Positions 55,036-64,000 of a DNA stretch of 64,000 nt are shown piece by piece. The first letter of the stretch is position 1, and each line of letters opens with the position of its first letter. The stretch spans positions 4,512,881-4,576,880 of the forward strand of contig CM032797.1 in NCBI GenBank assembly GCA_019155185.1, written 5' to 3'. Source of the DNA: Beaufortia kweichowensis. Taxonomy: Eukaryota; Chordata; Actinopteri; Cypriniformes; Gastromyzontidae. The translations under genes were made by a program, and so were the position numbers. The notes under the pieces are model-generated. The model saw only the letters and a list, made by a program, of their open reading frames with translations, had not been told where the DNA came from and ran no database searches.

Positions 55036-57299
55036 ATGTAAGTTTATTATTTCAACGCTGTCAGTGTGTTACTAAACCCTAAATGTAACACTCAAGTGAT
55101 GTATGTTGTTGTAAATGCTGAGCTTATTCCGATAAAGTTAAGCGTCAGCGTTTCTGAAGTTGTTCATTGAGTGACAGTACACGTGTACTGAGAATTAAGT
55201 TATAAAACAAACTAAATGAGTCTGCAGCGTTGTTCCTTTGTGCTTTACTCAAAAAATGCTGTTAAAATGTTGGATTTTTATACCAAATCTTATATGTGCA
55301 TCCCCTGTTCTCACAAACCGTCTTACCAGCCTAACTAGTTTTTCTTGAATGAGTCTCTAAAACGCGCAAATCTTAGAAGTGCAACCATTACTTCCGAGTC
55401 CAAAAAGTCAAGGAAGTGTAGCCTAAATGTTACGAATTTAGGATATTTCCCACCGCAACCCCGGAAATAACGTCTGGATTTAGTAAACACGAACGCTACT
55501 GTGTGATTTAGTAACATTAAAAATATGTAGTAACAATAAAAGAGTTGCGTTTCAGACGTTGTTTTCGGGTTAAAGTGGGATGTGTCCTAAATCCGAGATG
55601 TCCAGAACGCAGCGTAAGTAATTGATTATGCATATTGTATGTTTATTGTAATGTATCTCTTGTGTAGCTCTTTAAATAATCTTCAAAGTTCGTATTTTTT
55701 AGATTAAATGGCAAACCTACAGTATATGAGCATATGCATTTGTTGTTTATACAAAATAAACCAGAATTCCTTACACTCTGCTTTGCCTTTTGCCAAATAA
55801 TTTGGTCAGAAAGGTAAAATTTTGTCTTTTCTCCATTCAAACATGGACATCACTTTTGGCTACTTCTGTATATGTCTTGTGTGTTAATACACACACATTT
55901 GTTTTAAGTTAATGTTTTATATATAATATTTATATTATATCATCATTTAAATAGTTGAATTAACGCATGTACTGTTGTTTTTTATATTTTTCATATTATT
56001 ATTGTTATAATATTAATAGTACTCACATCATTTTTGTTATAAGGTTTTATTTTGTTTTGAATCTGACTGTATGTGTAATTCTGTATATGTTTTCACTCTT
56101 AAGTAATGTTGTTCAGCTAAATAAAAAAAAATCCTTTGGTGTAAATTTTTAAAAGAACAAATACCCCATGTAGTTTCTGAATTCACATGATTAAAAACTA
56201 CTGTATTGTTATTTACTGTAGGCCAAGACTATCTCTGTTTATTTAAGTGTCTGTTGTGTATACAGGCTTCAGTTGTTTCATCTGTGTGTTTTAGGGAAGG
56301 TGACACACTGCTGTGGATTCTGGCCATTTTGTTGATTCTCTTCTGCAGTTTGGATGTGTGGTATTATATACGAGCAGTTGCGGTGGTGATCAGGGCTTGG
56401 TTCCTGTCTCCTGTATTTGACATCACTGGTGAGCAAACCGTCAGCGGGCGGGTCCTCCTCCATGACGTTGACCTTTGCCACATGAATAACGCCCGCTACC
56501 TTCGTGAGTGTGACTTTGCCCGTTTCTCCTTATATACTCGCAATGGGGTGTTCAAGGCTATAAGGTCTCTTGGGGCCAACATGGTAGTTGGAGCAACGAC
56601 CATCCGCTACAGGCGTCCGTTGTGTGTGGGTGAGGCATTTGAGCTGCGCAGTCGAATCATCACCTGGGACGAGAAGTCGTTTTACCTGGAGCAGCGGTTT
56701 GTGTCGAATAAGGATGGATTGGTCTCTGCTGTCATGTTCTGCAAACAGAATGTACTGCGTAGCAGTCCTGATAAGATCCTGCAGTACTTGTGCAAAAGAA
56801 AGGTGACCAGCAGCTATATGTTTAATTTGACATTTAGTATTTAAAACAATTCACCCATTAATGATGTTAATGTTTACTTGCCTTAATGTTGCACCAATCT
56901 GAAATTATTTCCTTTCTACCTACTACAGGAGTTTCCATTATTTGTTCAAGAAAAATAGATGGTGAATAACTGTTTACTGCCAAGCTCAAAAAATCATTTC
57001 ACAAAAATCACAAACTTTTATATGGCCTCATAATAATCTAAATAGTTTTTTATCTCATTTTGTGTTTTAAGAAAGAAAATATCATAAAAAAATAAATTGA
57101 GGATAGTATAAATTTAAGTTGGGCAATAAAAAATCAAACTTGATGGTGTGTTTCAGTATATATATTACTTATTTAACTTGTATTCTAGGTTGAAGTGCCA
57201 GAATTTCCAGAAGACCTGCAGCACTGGATCAGTTTCATCTCTGCCAGTAGTAAAGCTCTTAGAGAGGAAAGTGGACTGGATAACACAAAAAATAAATGA
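55036..57299 (+). CDS. them6: THEM6 copy 1, start codon split by an intron
   Basis: THEM6 is a hotdog-fold (4HBT-like) protein of the ER/secretory system with a thioesterase-type fold; its substrate is unclear. Exons: 55036-55037 (the AT of the start codon), 56295-56802, 57189-57299; 206 residues (human 208). The leader exon ends CGACCAT before GTAAGT, and the next exon begins GGAAGG, so the ATG forms only on splicing (AT|G). Without that junction the frame has no start at the family position. An N-terminal hydrophobic segment (LLWILAILLILFCSLDVWYY) precedes the hotdog domain with GRVLLHDVDLCHMNNARYLRE, RYRRPL and WDEKSFYLEQRFVS, ending PEDLQHWISFISASS plus a short hydrophilic tail. AATAAA at 57394-57399. 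A tandem paralogue follows 1.8 kb downstream. Confidence 0.9.
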
Positions 57300-58111
57300 G
57301 GACTCGTACTGAGCTGCTGCTTTGAATGGACTCCTACACACTGGTTTACAAAACATTTTGATTGACACATATTAGTGTCTCAAATGTTTCAATAATAAAA
57401 ATGTGATTTATGCTTTGTTGTACTGTAATTTTGGGCAAATTGTTTGTGGATGTCCAATAACAACTTATTAAAATGAAATAGTTAGTAATTAATAAGTTAA
57501 TTTGTCAATTTATTTAATAAAATAAAATTAACAAACGTAAAAATGACATAATTCGTGACGTAATTATGCCGTTCGTATAGCCGCCTACTGACGTAGACGC
57601 AATGGTGGCTGAATCGTATGGCAGCTGGGCCGCCATATTAGTACGGCCATGACTCGTCCTGTAAACACATACACTCGCACGAGGGAGCTGCGGTTTTGCT
57701 GCATAAAAACAGTGTCACGTTAATATGTCTCTACCGATTTCAGTGGTATACGATCGAAGTAAAGTACTATATCTGTCACCACGCTCTCTACTTATTTTTT
57801 GCCAAAACGTATTTTTTGTCATAAGGAGTTGGGAAAACTCAAAGTTGTCAAGCGTTGGAAATTGGTTTAGAACTGTAAACGTTATTGTGTTTTTTCTCCG
57901 AAAAACTGCAGCTCCTCCGTTCAGATGTACGCGTTTTCAGACGATATTGTCCTTCCCAATATGGCGGTGCCGTTGACACGTCCCATTAACGAGCCGAAGC
58001 TCTTACTGCGGCGTCGGACGTAAGCACGTGGCTTTATGCTAAACCAATCGGAAAGCAGCTTCGGTTTGTCCGGAAGTACGTGAAGCCGGTGTCGTTTAAA
58101 GCATCAAACGC
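57300..58111 (+). promoter_or_regulatory. them6 copy 1 3' UTR, then promoter and leader exon of copy 2
   Basis: After the AATAAA at 57394-57399 the sequence from about 57545 is CpG-rich. It contains two oppositely oriented GCCGCCATATT/AATATGGCGG words (near 57630 and 57958) that resemble YY1 sites, and a CACGTG at 58025-58030. The leader exon of them6 copy 2 ends at 58111 before GTGAGT. The open frame at 57725-57976 has no recognisable similarity. Confidence 0.5.
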
Positions 58112-58520
58112 GTGAGTACCATAAGAATATCATATATTAGAAGATTCTGATGAATAAGATGTATACATTTAATGCGGTTATCAATGAATATCAGTTAAAA
58201 TGAGCAAAACTGTCAACTTAGAACGGTTTATTTGTACGACCTTGCCGATGTTCTGTAGCTGATGTCTGATGTTTCATCTTAAGGATTAAAGGACGGGTGA
58301 TTTTTCAGCGGTGTGTTTCATAGCCACTGCTTTTTAAACTATTAGGTTTTTAACTATGACGTAATACATAGTCAGGACACTGTAACAGTGCAATATTTAT
58401 ATATGCTATCATTTTTCCCCTTATAAAAAAAACATAACCGTGATTTTATTATGGTAAAACTGTAGTAACCATGCTTTTTGGTGGATGGCTTGTCATTTGT
58501 ATTACCATGGTTTTACTACA

Positions 58521-58840
58521 TACAGTACCAGTCAAAGGTTTAGACACGATTGACAAAAATGTTTCTCACGATCCTAAAAAAATCTTTTAATCTAATGATG
58601 TATATTTCAATGTTTGAAAATACTTACTGTATTTTTCATTATAAAACTTTGATTTATAAATGTTTTTGAAATGGATTAATTAAATGCAGCCAATAAGAGT
58701 ACAGTATAGATATAATATATATATATAATTCCCACAGTTACAATTGTGTTGCTTCATGGTTTGCTGATTTACTACTATTTTGAAAAATGGAAAACCTCTA
58801 AACAACAGAGAATGTTTCCAAACTTTTGACTGGTACTGTA
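58521..58840. mobile_element. Tc1/mariner-type MITE in the leader intron of them6 copy 2
   Basis: The element begins TACAGTACCAGTCAAAGG and ends in the reverse-complement-like GACTGGTACTGTA, with TA at both outer edges as expected of a Tc1/mariner target duplication. Related single ends ('gtcaaaggtttggatacac' at about 9674; 'gtcagaagtttggaaacac' at about 33760) occur elsewhere. The flanks (58440-58515 and 58845-58945) share 'accatggtt'-type words, suggesting insertion into an older repeat. Confidence 0.7.
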
Positions 58841-59049
58841 TATCATGGTTACTCTATGGTTACTGTTGCATAGTGAGACAATAGTACATTTGTGGTTACT
58901 ATGGTTTCACTAAAAATACTATAACTATGGTTACTGTAGTAAAAGCATCACAAAAGGCTCTACTTACAGTGATGTTTTCAGCATATCAATGTGAACAGTG
59001 AATAATTGATGATGTGAATATTTAATGATCTTTACTGTGAAACAGAATC

Positions 59050-59767
59050 ATGCTGCTGTGGGTCCTGTCTGGCTCTCTGGTTCTGTTCGGTAGCGTTGAT
59101 GTCTGGTACTTCCTCAGAGGCTCTTGGATGGTCATCAAGTCCTGGTTTCAGGGCCCCATTCGAGATGTTCTGGAAGAGCAGGTGGTTCACGGACGGGTTC
59201 TCCTTCACGATCTGGACTACATGTGTCACATGAATAACGCCCGCTATCTGCGCGAATGCGACTTCGCCCGCTTTGCGCACTGCACCCGAACCGGGCTCTT
59301 CAGTGCCGCCCGGGCTCTCAAAGCCACGATGGTGGTCGGGGCCTCGACCATCCGCTACAGACGCTCTCTGGCCCTCGGCGATGCCTTTGAGTTGCGAACC
59401 CGCGTCGTGTCCTGGGACGAGAAGTCCTTTTACCTGGAGCAGAGGTTCGTGTCCAAGTCAGACGGGTTCATCTCGGCCATCATGCTGTGCAGGCAGAATG
59501 TGATTCGCAGCACTCCAGAGAAGATCCTGGATTTTCTTTACAAGAGAAAGGTATGGATTTGTTTAGTGTCATGTACTGCAGATGCAGTTTGGTTTTATAG
59601 TTTCATATTTAGTGCAATGAAAACTAATACATGCCAAAATACATGTCTGTCTATTTCAGCTGGAGTGCCCTGATGTACCAGAGGATCTCCAGCACTGGAT
59701 TAGATTCATCTCAGCTAGTAGTCAGGCACTGAGAGCAGAATGTGGATTAGATGACAAGACCAAATGA
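59050..59767 (+). CDS. them6: THEM6 copy 2
   Basis: Tandem paralogue of the preceding gene. Exons: 59050-59550 and 59660-59767; 202 residues, frame closes. The coding exon starts four bases after the acceptor at 59045, so the leader intron is in the same place as in copy 1 but the ATG here is complete within the exon. The protein opens MLLWVLSGSLVLFGSVDVWYF-like, then has GRVLLHDLDYMCHMNNARYL, IRYRRSL, WDEKSFYLEQRFVS and PEDLQHWIRFISASS. The hotdog core is very like copy 1, while the N-terminus and the last residues differ. This exon is visibly GC-richer than copy 1, a difference in third positions that could reflect different ages or recombination histories. Probable 3' UTR reaches the AATAAA at 60662-60667. 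Confidence 0.92.
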
Positions 59768-61822
59768 TCATTTTAAAGACTTTACCATACGCCTTCCTTG
59801 TGCATGTAAGTTTTCCTGTGATGCTAATCTTAAATCGTCTCTCTCTAAAAGCAGTTTTGAAAATGGGATTACTGATCTAGAACCTTTATCATATTTCTTC
59901 ATCTGTTTCCTCTACCGCAGTTTGTTTTAGTTTAGAAGGATAGAAACCTATCGATGTATTTAGAGAATTCATACAGAGGCTGCAAGTAAGTTATGATTGC
60001 ATGTATAAATGTTTGAGGCTAAAAAAACTTGATTCCACTGACTTGAATGTCATTGGCTTTCCAACACTGACATGACCAAATGAGCATTCCTGAAGTTGAA
60101 GTGTGTAATATTTGAAAGCAATTGTGAAATATTTTTATGAATGGGCTGCCATTACTGGGTTAAACAGATAGTCACACCCCAAAAGGATTTTGCCGATATT
60201 GCTGTGTCGGGTTGGCCCATGCGCTTAGATGAACGAAGCATGTTTTAAAATGTTACGGAGTGATTATAGTTTTGAAAGAAAATTATCTTCAAATGGCTTA
60301 CCTGTAGTTAAGCTCGGGTAGGTTTTTTCACATGGAAAAAATTACACACTTCAGCTTTAACTTAAAATTGTGTTTAAAATATTTGCACTGAGTATTTTAT
60401 TTAGTACATATGGTAAATGACACAACATGTAACAGTGTTGTTTTACCCTGCATATCATATATTTATTGTTGTCATAGATGTTTGTGCGGGTCAGATATAG
60501 TATCGTAATTATTTATTCCAATTTGAAATCTTAAAATATTTATTGTTATTTATGAACAAGAAAAAAGTATTTATTGAATGAAAATATTTTTTGCATCATA
60601 TTAATTTTATTAAAGAACTGAAGCACCCATTATGAAACTTGAACATGCAACTTGCATTAAAAATAAAAGGGGAATAAAAGAACAAGTTTGTGTATGTGAG
60701 TTATTAATAGCGTTTGATTATATTTACTGATTAATTATGTATTTCATAAACAAAATGATCATTGTTACAGTTGTGTTTTTTGCAGAAGAGGTGTAGACGT
60801 GAGAGCATCACTACTGCCCCCTACTGTCAAAACACTGTCATCACAGACGAGTGTCTAAACATATGTCTTAAAGGAATACTTGAAAATGATTATTTACTCA
60901 CCCTCATGGTCTCCCAAACGTATATGACCTGAACATAAACAAAGTTTTTAATAAAAATATCAATCCCTTTTTGCCCATATACAGTAGTTCCTAAAATGTT
61001 GAAGCACTAAAAAGCACTTATTTGTTTGAATTTTAGGTTTATATTTGCTTTTGTTTTGTTAAATAAGCTTAAAATATTAATGGTTTTGGTTTACTTGTAT
61101 CATTTGGCTTCAGATGACATTTATAAAGCTAATATATAATTAGGTCTGGGTTGTTTATGATGGGAAAATGCATACTTTTGGAGCTTCAACAAGTTGGGAA
61201 TGTAAGAAAGAAAGAAAAAAATAAAATAAAGAGAGAGAGAGAAAAGAAAAAGAAAAGATGTAAAGAAAGTTTGTAAATTGAGTAAATGAATAAAAATTTA
61301 TTTTTTTTTACTGTACTATTCTTTAAGGAAGTTTAAAAATGTCTTAATTATTTTAAAATATTAAACACATTTTCAAAACAGCCTTTTTTGTTCATAAATT
61401 CTAAATTTTAAAATGTATAAAAAATACAAAAATGAATGAACTATACAATCTTATAAATTTTGATTGTATGAAGAGGCACATTTCTTAAATATGATAATAT
61501 TGTTTCATGAGAGTAAGACCATGTCTATGTAATATCATCATTAACAAAATATGGGCACAGTTGTTTTAGAAACATTTCTTTGTTGTCTTTTCATTTAGGG
61601 GTAAATATGATTTTTGATGACATTCATCACGTTTCACGTCTTTCAGCCTGCTGTGCTGTAAATGTGCCTTTACCACACACTGCAGATTTTTCTATTTGCT
61701 CAGTTGTTGTGCAAGGCTGAGACCCCTCCCCCTCCTGTCACATGGTCACATGACTCTCACTTCCTGCATAAACAAAGCCTGCCTGCTTCACACTGCCACT
61801 GGCTCGACTGGAAGCTTTTAAA
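59768..61822. other. them6 copy 2 3' UTR and spacer before the finTRIM gene
   Basis: No further gene was found. A MITE-like element with ends 'gaagttgaagtgtgtaat' (about 60090) and 'attacacacttcagcttta' (about 60340-60360) sits in the probable 3' UTR. A partial repeat family 1 copy lies at 60880-60935. A purine-rich AAAG/GAGA tract occupies about 61205-61260. The last ~80 bases before 61823 should be the finTRIM 5' UTR. Confidence 0.5.
60090..60360. repeat. MITE-like element with inverted ends
   Basis: The left end reads TGAAGTTGAAGTGTGTAAT. The reverse complement of the right end reads TTAAAGCTGAAGTGTGTAAT. The interior is non-coding. It lies in the probable 3' UTR of them6 copy 2. Confidence 0.6.
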
Positions 61823-63760
61823 ATGGCGCAGGCTGGGGTTTTCCTGGAGCAAGATCAGTTCAACTGTTCAATATGTCTGGATGTTCTTAAGGATCCTGTG
61901 ACTATTCCATGTGGACACAGTTATTGTAAAGGATGCATCAAAGGTTACTGGGATCAGGATGATTTTCTGGGTATTTATGGCTGTCCTCAGTGCAGACAGA
62001 GCTTCACACCCAGACCTGTTCTGGGTAAGAACACCATGCTGGCTGATGTTGTGGAGAAGCTGAAAAAGACAGGGCTCCACGCTTCGGCTACACCCTCTGA
62101 TCCGAGCCACGCCGAGCCCGGGGACGTGGAGTGTGACGTCTGCTGTGGGAAGAAAAACAAAGCCTATAAATCATGCCTGGTCTGTCTTGTATCTTATTGT
62201 GAAAGCCATCTACAAGCTCACTTCGAGTCCCCTGCCTTTGAGAAACACAAACTGGTTTCTCCCACCAAGAAGATTCAGGATCTTCTGTGCCGTCACCATG
62301 ACAGACTGCTGGAGGTTTTCTGTCGCACAGATCAGCAATGTATTTGTTATCTTTGTTTAACTGATGAACACAAAGGCCATGACACGGTGGTGGCCGCCAC
62401 AGAGATGATTGAGAAAAAGGTAAAATGTTTGTAGAGGTTTTCTGTGCGTGTTAAACTTTGAACTTTTTTGACCATGTCAGCTGTTTTTCACAGAATACCC
62501 TGGCAGAGATGCAGAGGATATCTCAGCAAAGGATTGGGGAAAGAGAAAAGGAGTTGGCAGATCTGAGACAAGCTACACAGATGCTCACTGTGAGTGTTTT
62601 CCCTTAAATACTCGATTAGATAATCTGCATATCAACTTTTGTCATTAAACCTTTGTCATTAAACTATTACCCCGTAATAGTTTGTTTAACTAAACAAATT
62701 CACCTGCCAAACTATATTTATATTTTTTTCAAGAACAAAAATATTTTGGTGTAATATTTATAAAATTTTTACTTTTAAAACATTTTTAAAAGAACATTTA
62801 AAAACATTTTTAAAAGAACATTTAAAAACATTTTTAAAAGAACATTTAATGCTATTATTGTAATAATAATATTATCATCGCTATGTAGTAGTATGCATGG
62901 GTCCATGCCAATTTGTCCATGCCAATTTGTTGTAGATAAGCTGTCTGGGGAAGGGATAGGATTGGGTGGGTAGGTGTTGTGGGGGGAGGGGGTGTTGTTG
63001 TTATATTTAAAATAGAAGGAACTAAAATTTATCTTTGATTGTTTTAATGTATGTTGTTTTACTCCTTCAATAAAAAAAGAACATTTAAAAACATTTTTAA
63101 AAGAACATTTAAAAACATTTTTAAACTTTTAAAAAGATACATTTTTAATTCTAGCTATTATTTGATATTCTGGACTGAATTAAATGGGACTATTTTCACA
63201 CTTGTTTGTGTATTTGTCTTCATCTTTAACATTGTGTCTCGGCCTACAGAAATGTGTTTTCAAAGGGTTGTATTTGTTACAAATAAGTTACTAAAACATA
63301 TCAAATCAGTGTTTTTATGTCAATAATTTACTCATGTTGTGTAATAAGCAGGAGGCTGTACATTATTTCTTACTTAATTTCTGTTAAATGTTGAATAGAT
63401 TTAATCTATGATCAGTAAAAATGATTTGATGATGCAACACTTGTTTGCAAACCTCATCAAGTCTTGTTTAAAGTTGAAAGAAATTTTTGTAATTGATGAT
63501 ATGTGTTATTTTGTTTATCTTCTCAGCATTCAGCACAAGCCGCCCTCGATGAAAGTGAGCGCATCTTCACCGAGCTGGTGTGCTCCATCGAGCGTCGGCG
63601 CACCGAGGTGAAAGAGCTGATCCGAGGTCACGAGAGGACGGCTGTGAGTCAGGCTGAAACAGTTCTTCAACAGCTGGAACAAGAGATAACAGAGCTGAAG
63701 AAAAGACATGCTGAAATGGGAGAGCTGTCACAAACACAAGACCATATCACCTTCCTCCAG
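61823..63760 (+). CDS. ftr: finTRIM-type E3 ubiquitin ligase (3' part outside window)
   Basis: TRIM-family RING E3 ligase, probably of the teleost finTRIM/TRIM25-like group linked to antiviral responses. Exons: 61823-62419 (199 codons), 62494-62589 (96 nt) and 63527-63760 (234 nt); these sizes are typical of TRIM genes. A RING finger spans about residues 15-58 (CSICLDVLKDPVTIPCGHSYC then CPQC). A first B-box starts with CDVCCGKKNKAYKSC near residue 104. A second B-box has CRHHDRLLEVFCRTDQQC and ends DEHKGH. A coiled coil follows across exons 2 and 3 (LAEMQRISQQR, VLQQLEQEITELKKRH). The expected downstream exons, including any B30.2/SPRY domain, lie beyond the right edge, so ligand-binding type cannot be judged. 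The donor after 63760 is good. ftr number not assigned. Confidence 0.88.
62779..62848. repeat. 24-bp tandem repeat, left block
   Basis: About three copies of aacatttttaaaagaacatt plus four bases (ttaa-rich, 24-bp period) in the second intron of the finTRIM gene. The same unit recurs at 63077-63125. Confidence 0.8.
62849..63076 (+). mobile_element. Probable 5'-truncated LINE 3' end between target-site duplications
   Basis: This ~228-bp insert is unlike its AT-rich host: it has a G-rich part (gggtgggtaggtgttgtgg) and ends 'ctccttcaataaaaaaa', like the 3' tail of an L1-type retrotransposon. The 24-bp repeat unit that ends just left of it resumes right after the A-run. That is expected if the insertion duplicated its target site within a tandem repeat. 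Confidence 0.5.
63077..63125. repeat. 24-bp tandem repeat, right block
   Basis: About two copies of the unit seen at 62779-62848, directly after the A-rich tail of the insert. Together with the left block it probably was one array before the insertion. Confidence 0.75.
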
Positions 63761-64000
63761 GTAATGAAGTTAGATGATCATTAACACATCATCATTCTGT
63801 CTGAAGAAACTCAAGTCTTGATCAAGGACACCGTGATGCTTATAAATCAGATTATCTGAGATGTAAATCTACAGTGTTTTAATTACCAGACCTGATCTTT
63901 AACCATTAAGCAACTGATACTAATGAAGATTAACGTTAGCCAATATGATGTAATATTATTTCAGTGTTAAGTTTTAATGTTCAAAGGTTTATAGTTCATA

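Noticed and set aside
57725..57976. 83-codon open frame upstream of them6 copy 2
   Set aside because: It lies in CpG-rich promoter sequence, with no similarity and no splice continuation found.

Overview
This is vertebrate nuclear DNA, most likely from a cyprinid-type ray-finned fish. Genes are split into short exons with GT-AG introns and the intergenic DNA is AT-rich. Several short interspersed repeats of a kind I associate with carp- and zebrafish-like genomes recur. The immune genes are teleost-specific types: a two-domain pIgR, PIGRL receptors and a finTRIM. I cannot name the species.

Layout, left to right. 314-7008 (+): the last ten coding exons of a TGM1-like transglutaminase whose 5' part lies outside the window. 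9503-12643 (-): abhd4, complete in eight coding exons. 14196-15230 (+): dad1, head-to-head with abhd4, with a long-inverted-repeat element between them. 16351-34713 (+): an immune-receptor cluster of pigr followed by four PIGRL genes, called A-D here. All five reading frames close exactly over their predicted exons. 36618-42863 (-): lrrc24, an LRR-Ig neuronal-type membrane protein, with a possible non-coding first exon near 51 kb. 55036-57299 and 59050-59767 (+): a tandem pair of them6 genes (hotdog-fold thioesterase-like). 61823-63760 (+): the first three coding exons of a finTRIM-type E3 ligase that runs off the right edge.

The receptor cluster is the most interesting part. pigr has the shape of the teleost polymeric Ig receptor: two V-type domains, a membrane span and a short tail. 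The PIGRL genes share that plan but are mosaics. Genes A, C and D carry almost identical second Ig domains although their first domains are very different. Genes B and C share a first domain that has lost the accessory cysteine pair. A, C and D end in tyrosine motifs of ITIM or ITSM type, so they are probably inhibitory. B has no membrane segment and is probably secreted. This points to a fast-evolving paired-receptor set shaped by tandem duplication and gene conversion.

In human, DAD1/ABHD4/TGM1 lie on chromosome 14, LRRC24/THEM6 on 8q24.3 and PIGR on 1q32, so the window joins neighbourhoods that are separate in mammals. Coordinates of multi-exon genes run from first to last coding base in the window. 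Exon limits were read by eye from splice sites, reading phase and protein similarity to remembered family members; no alignment was run.
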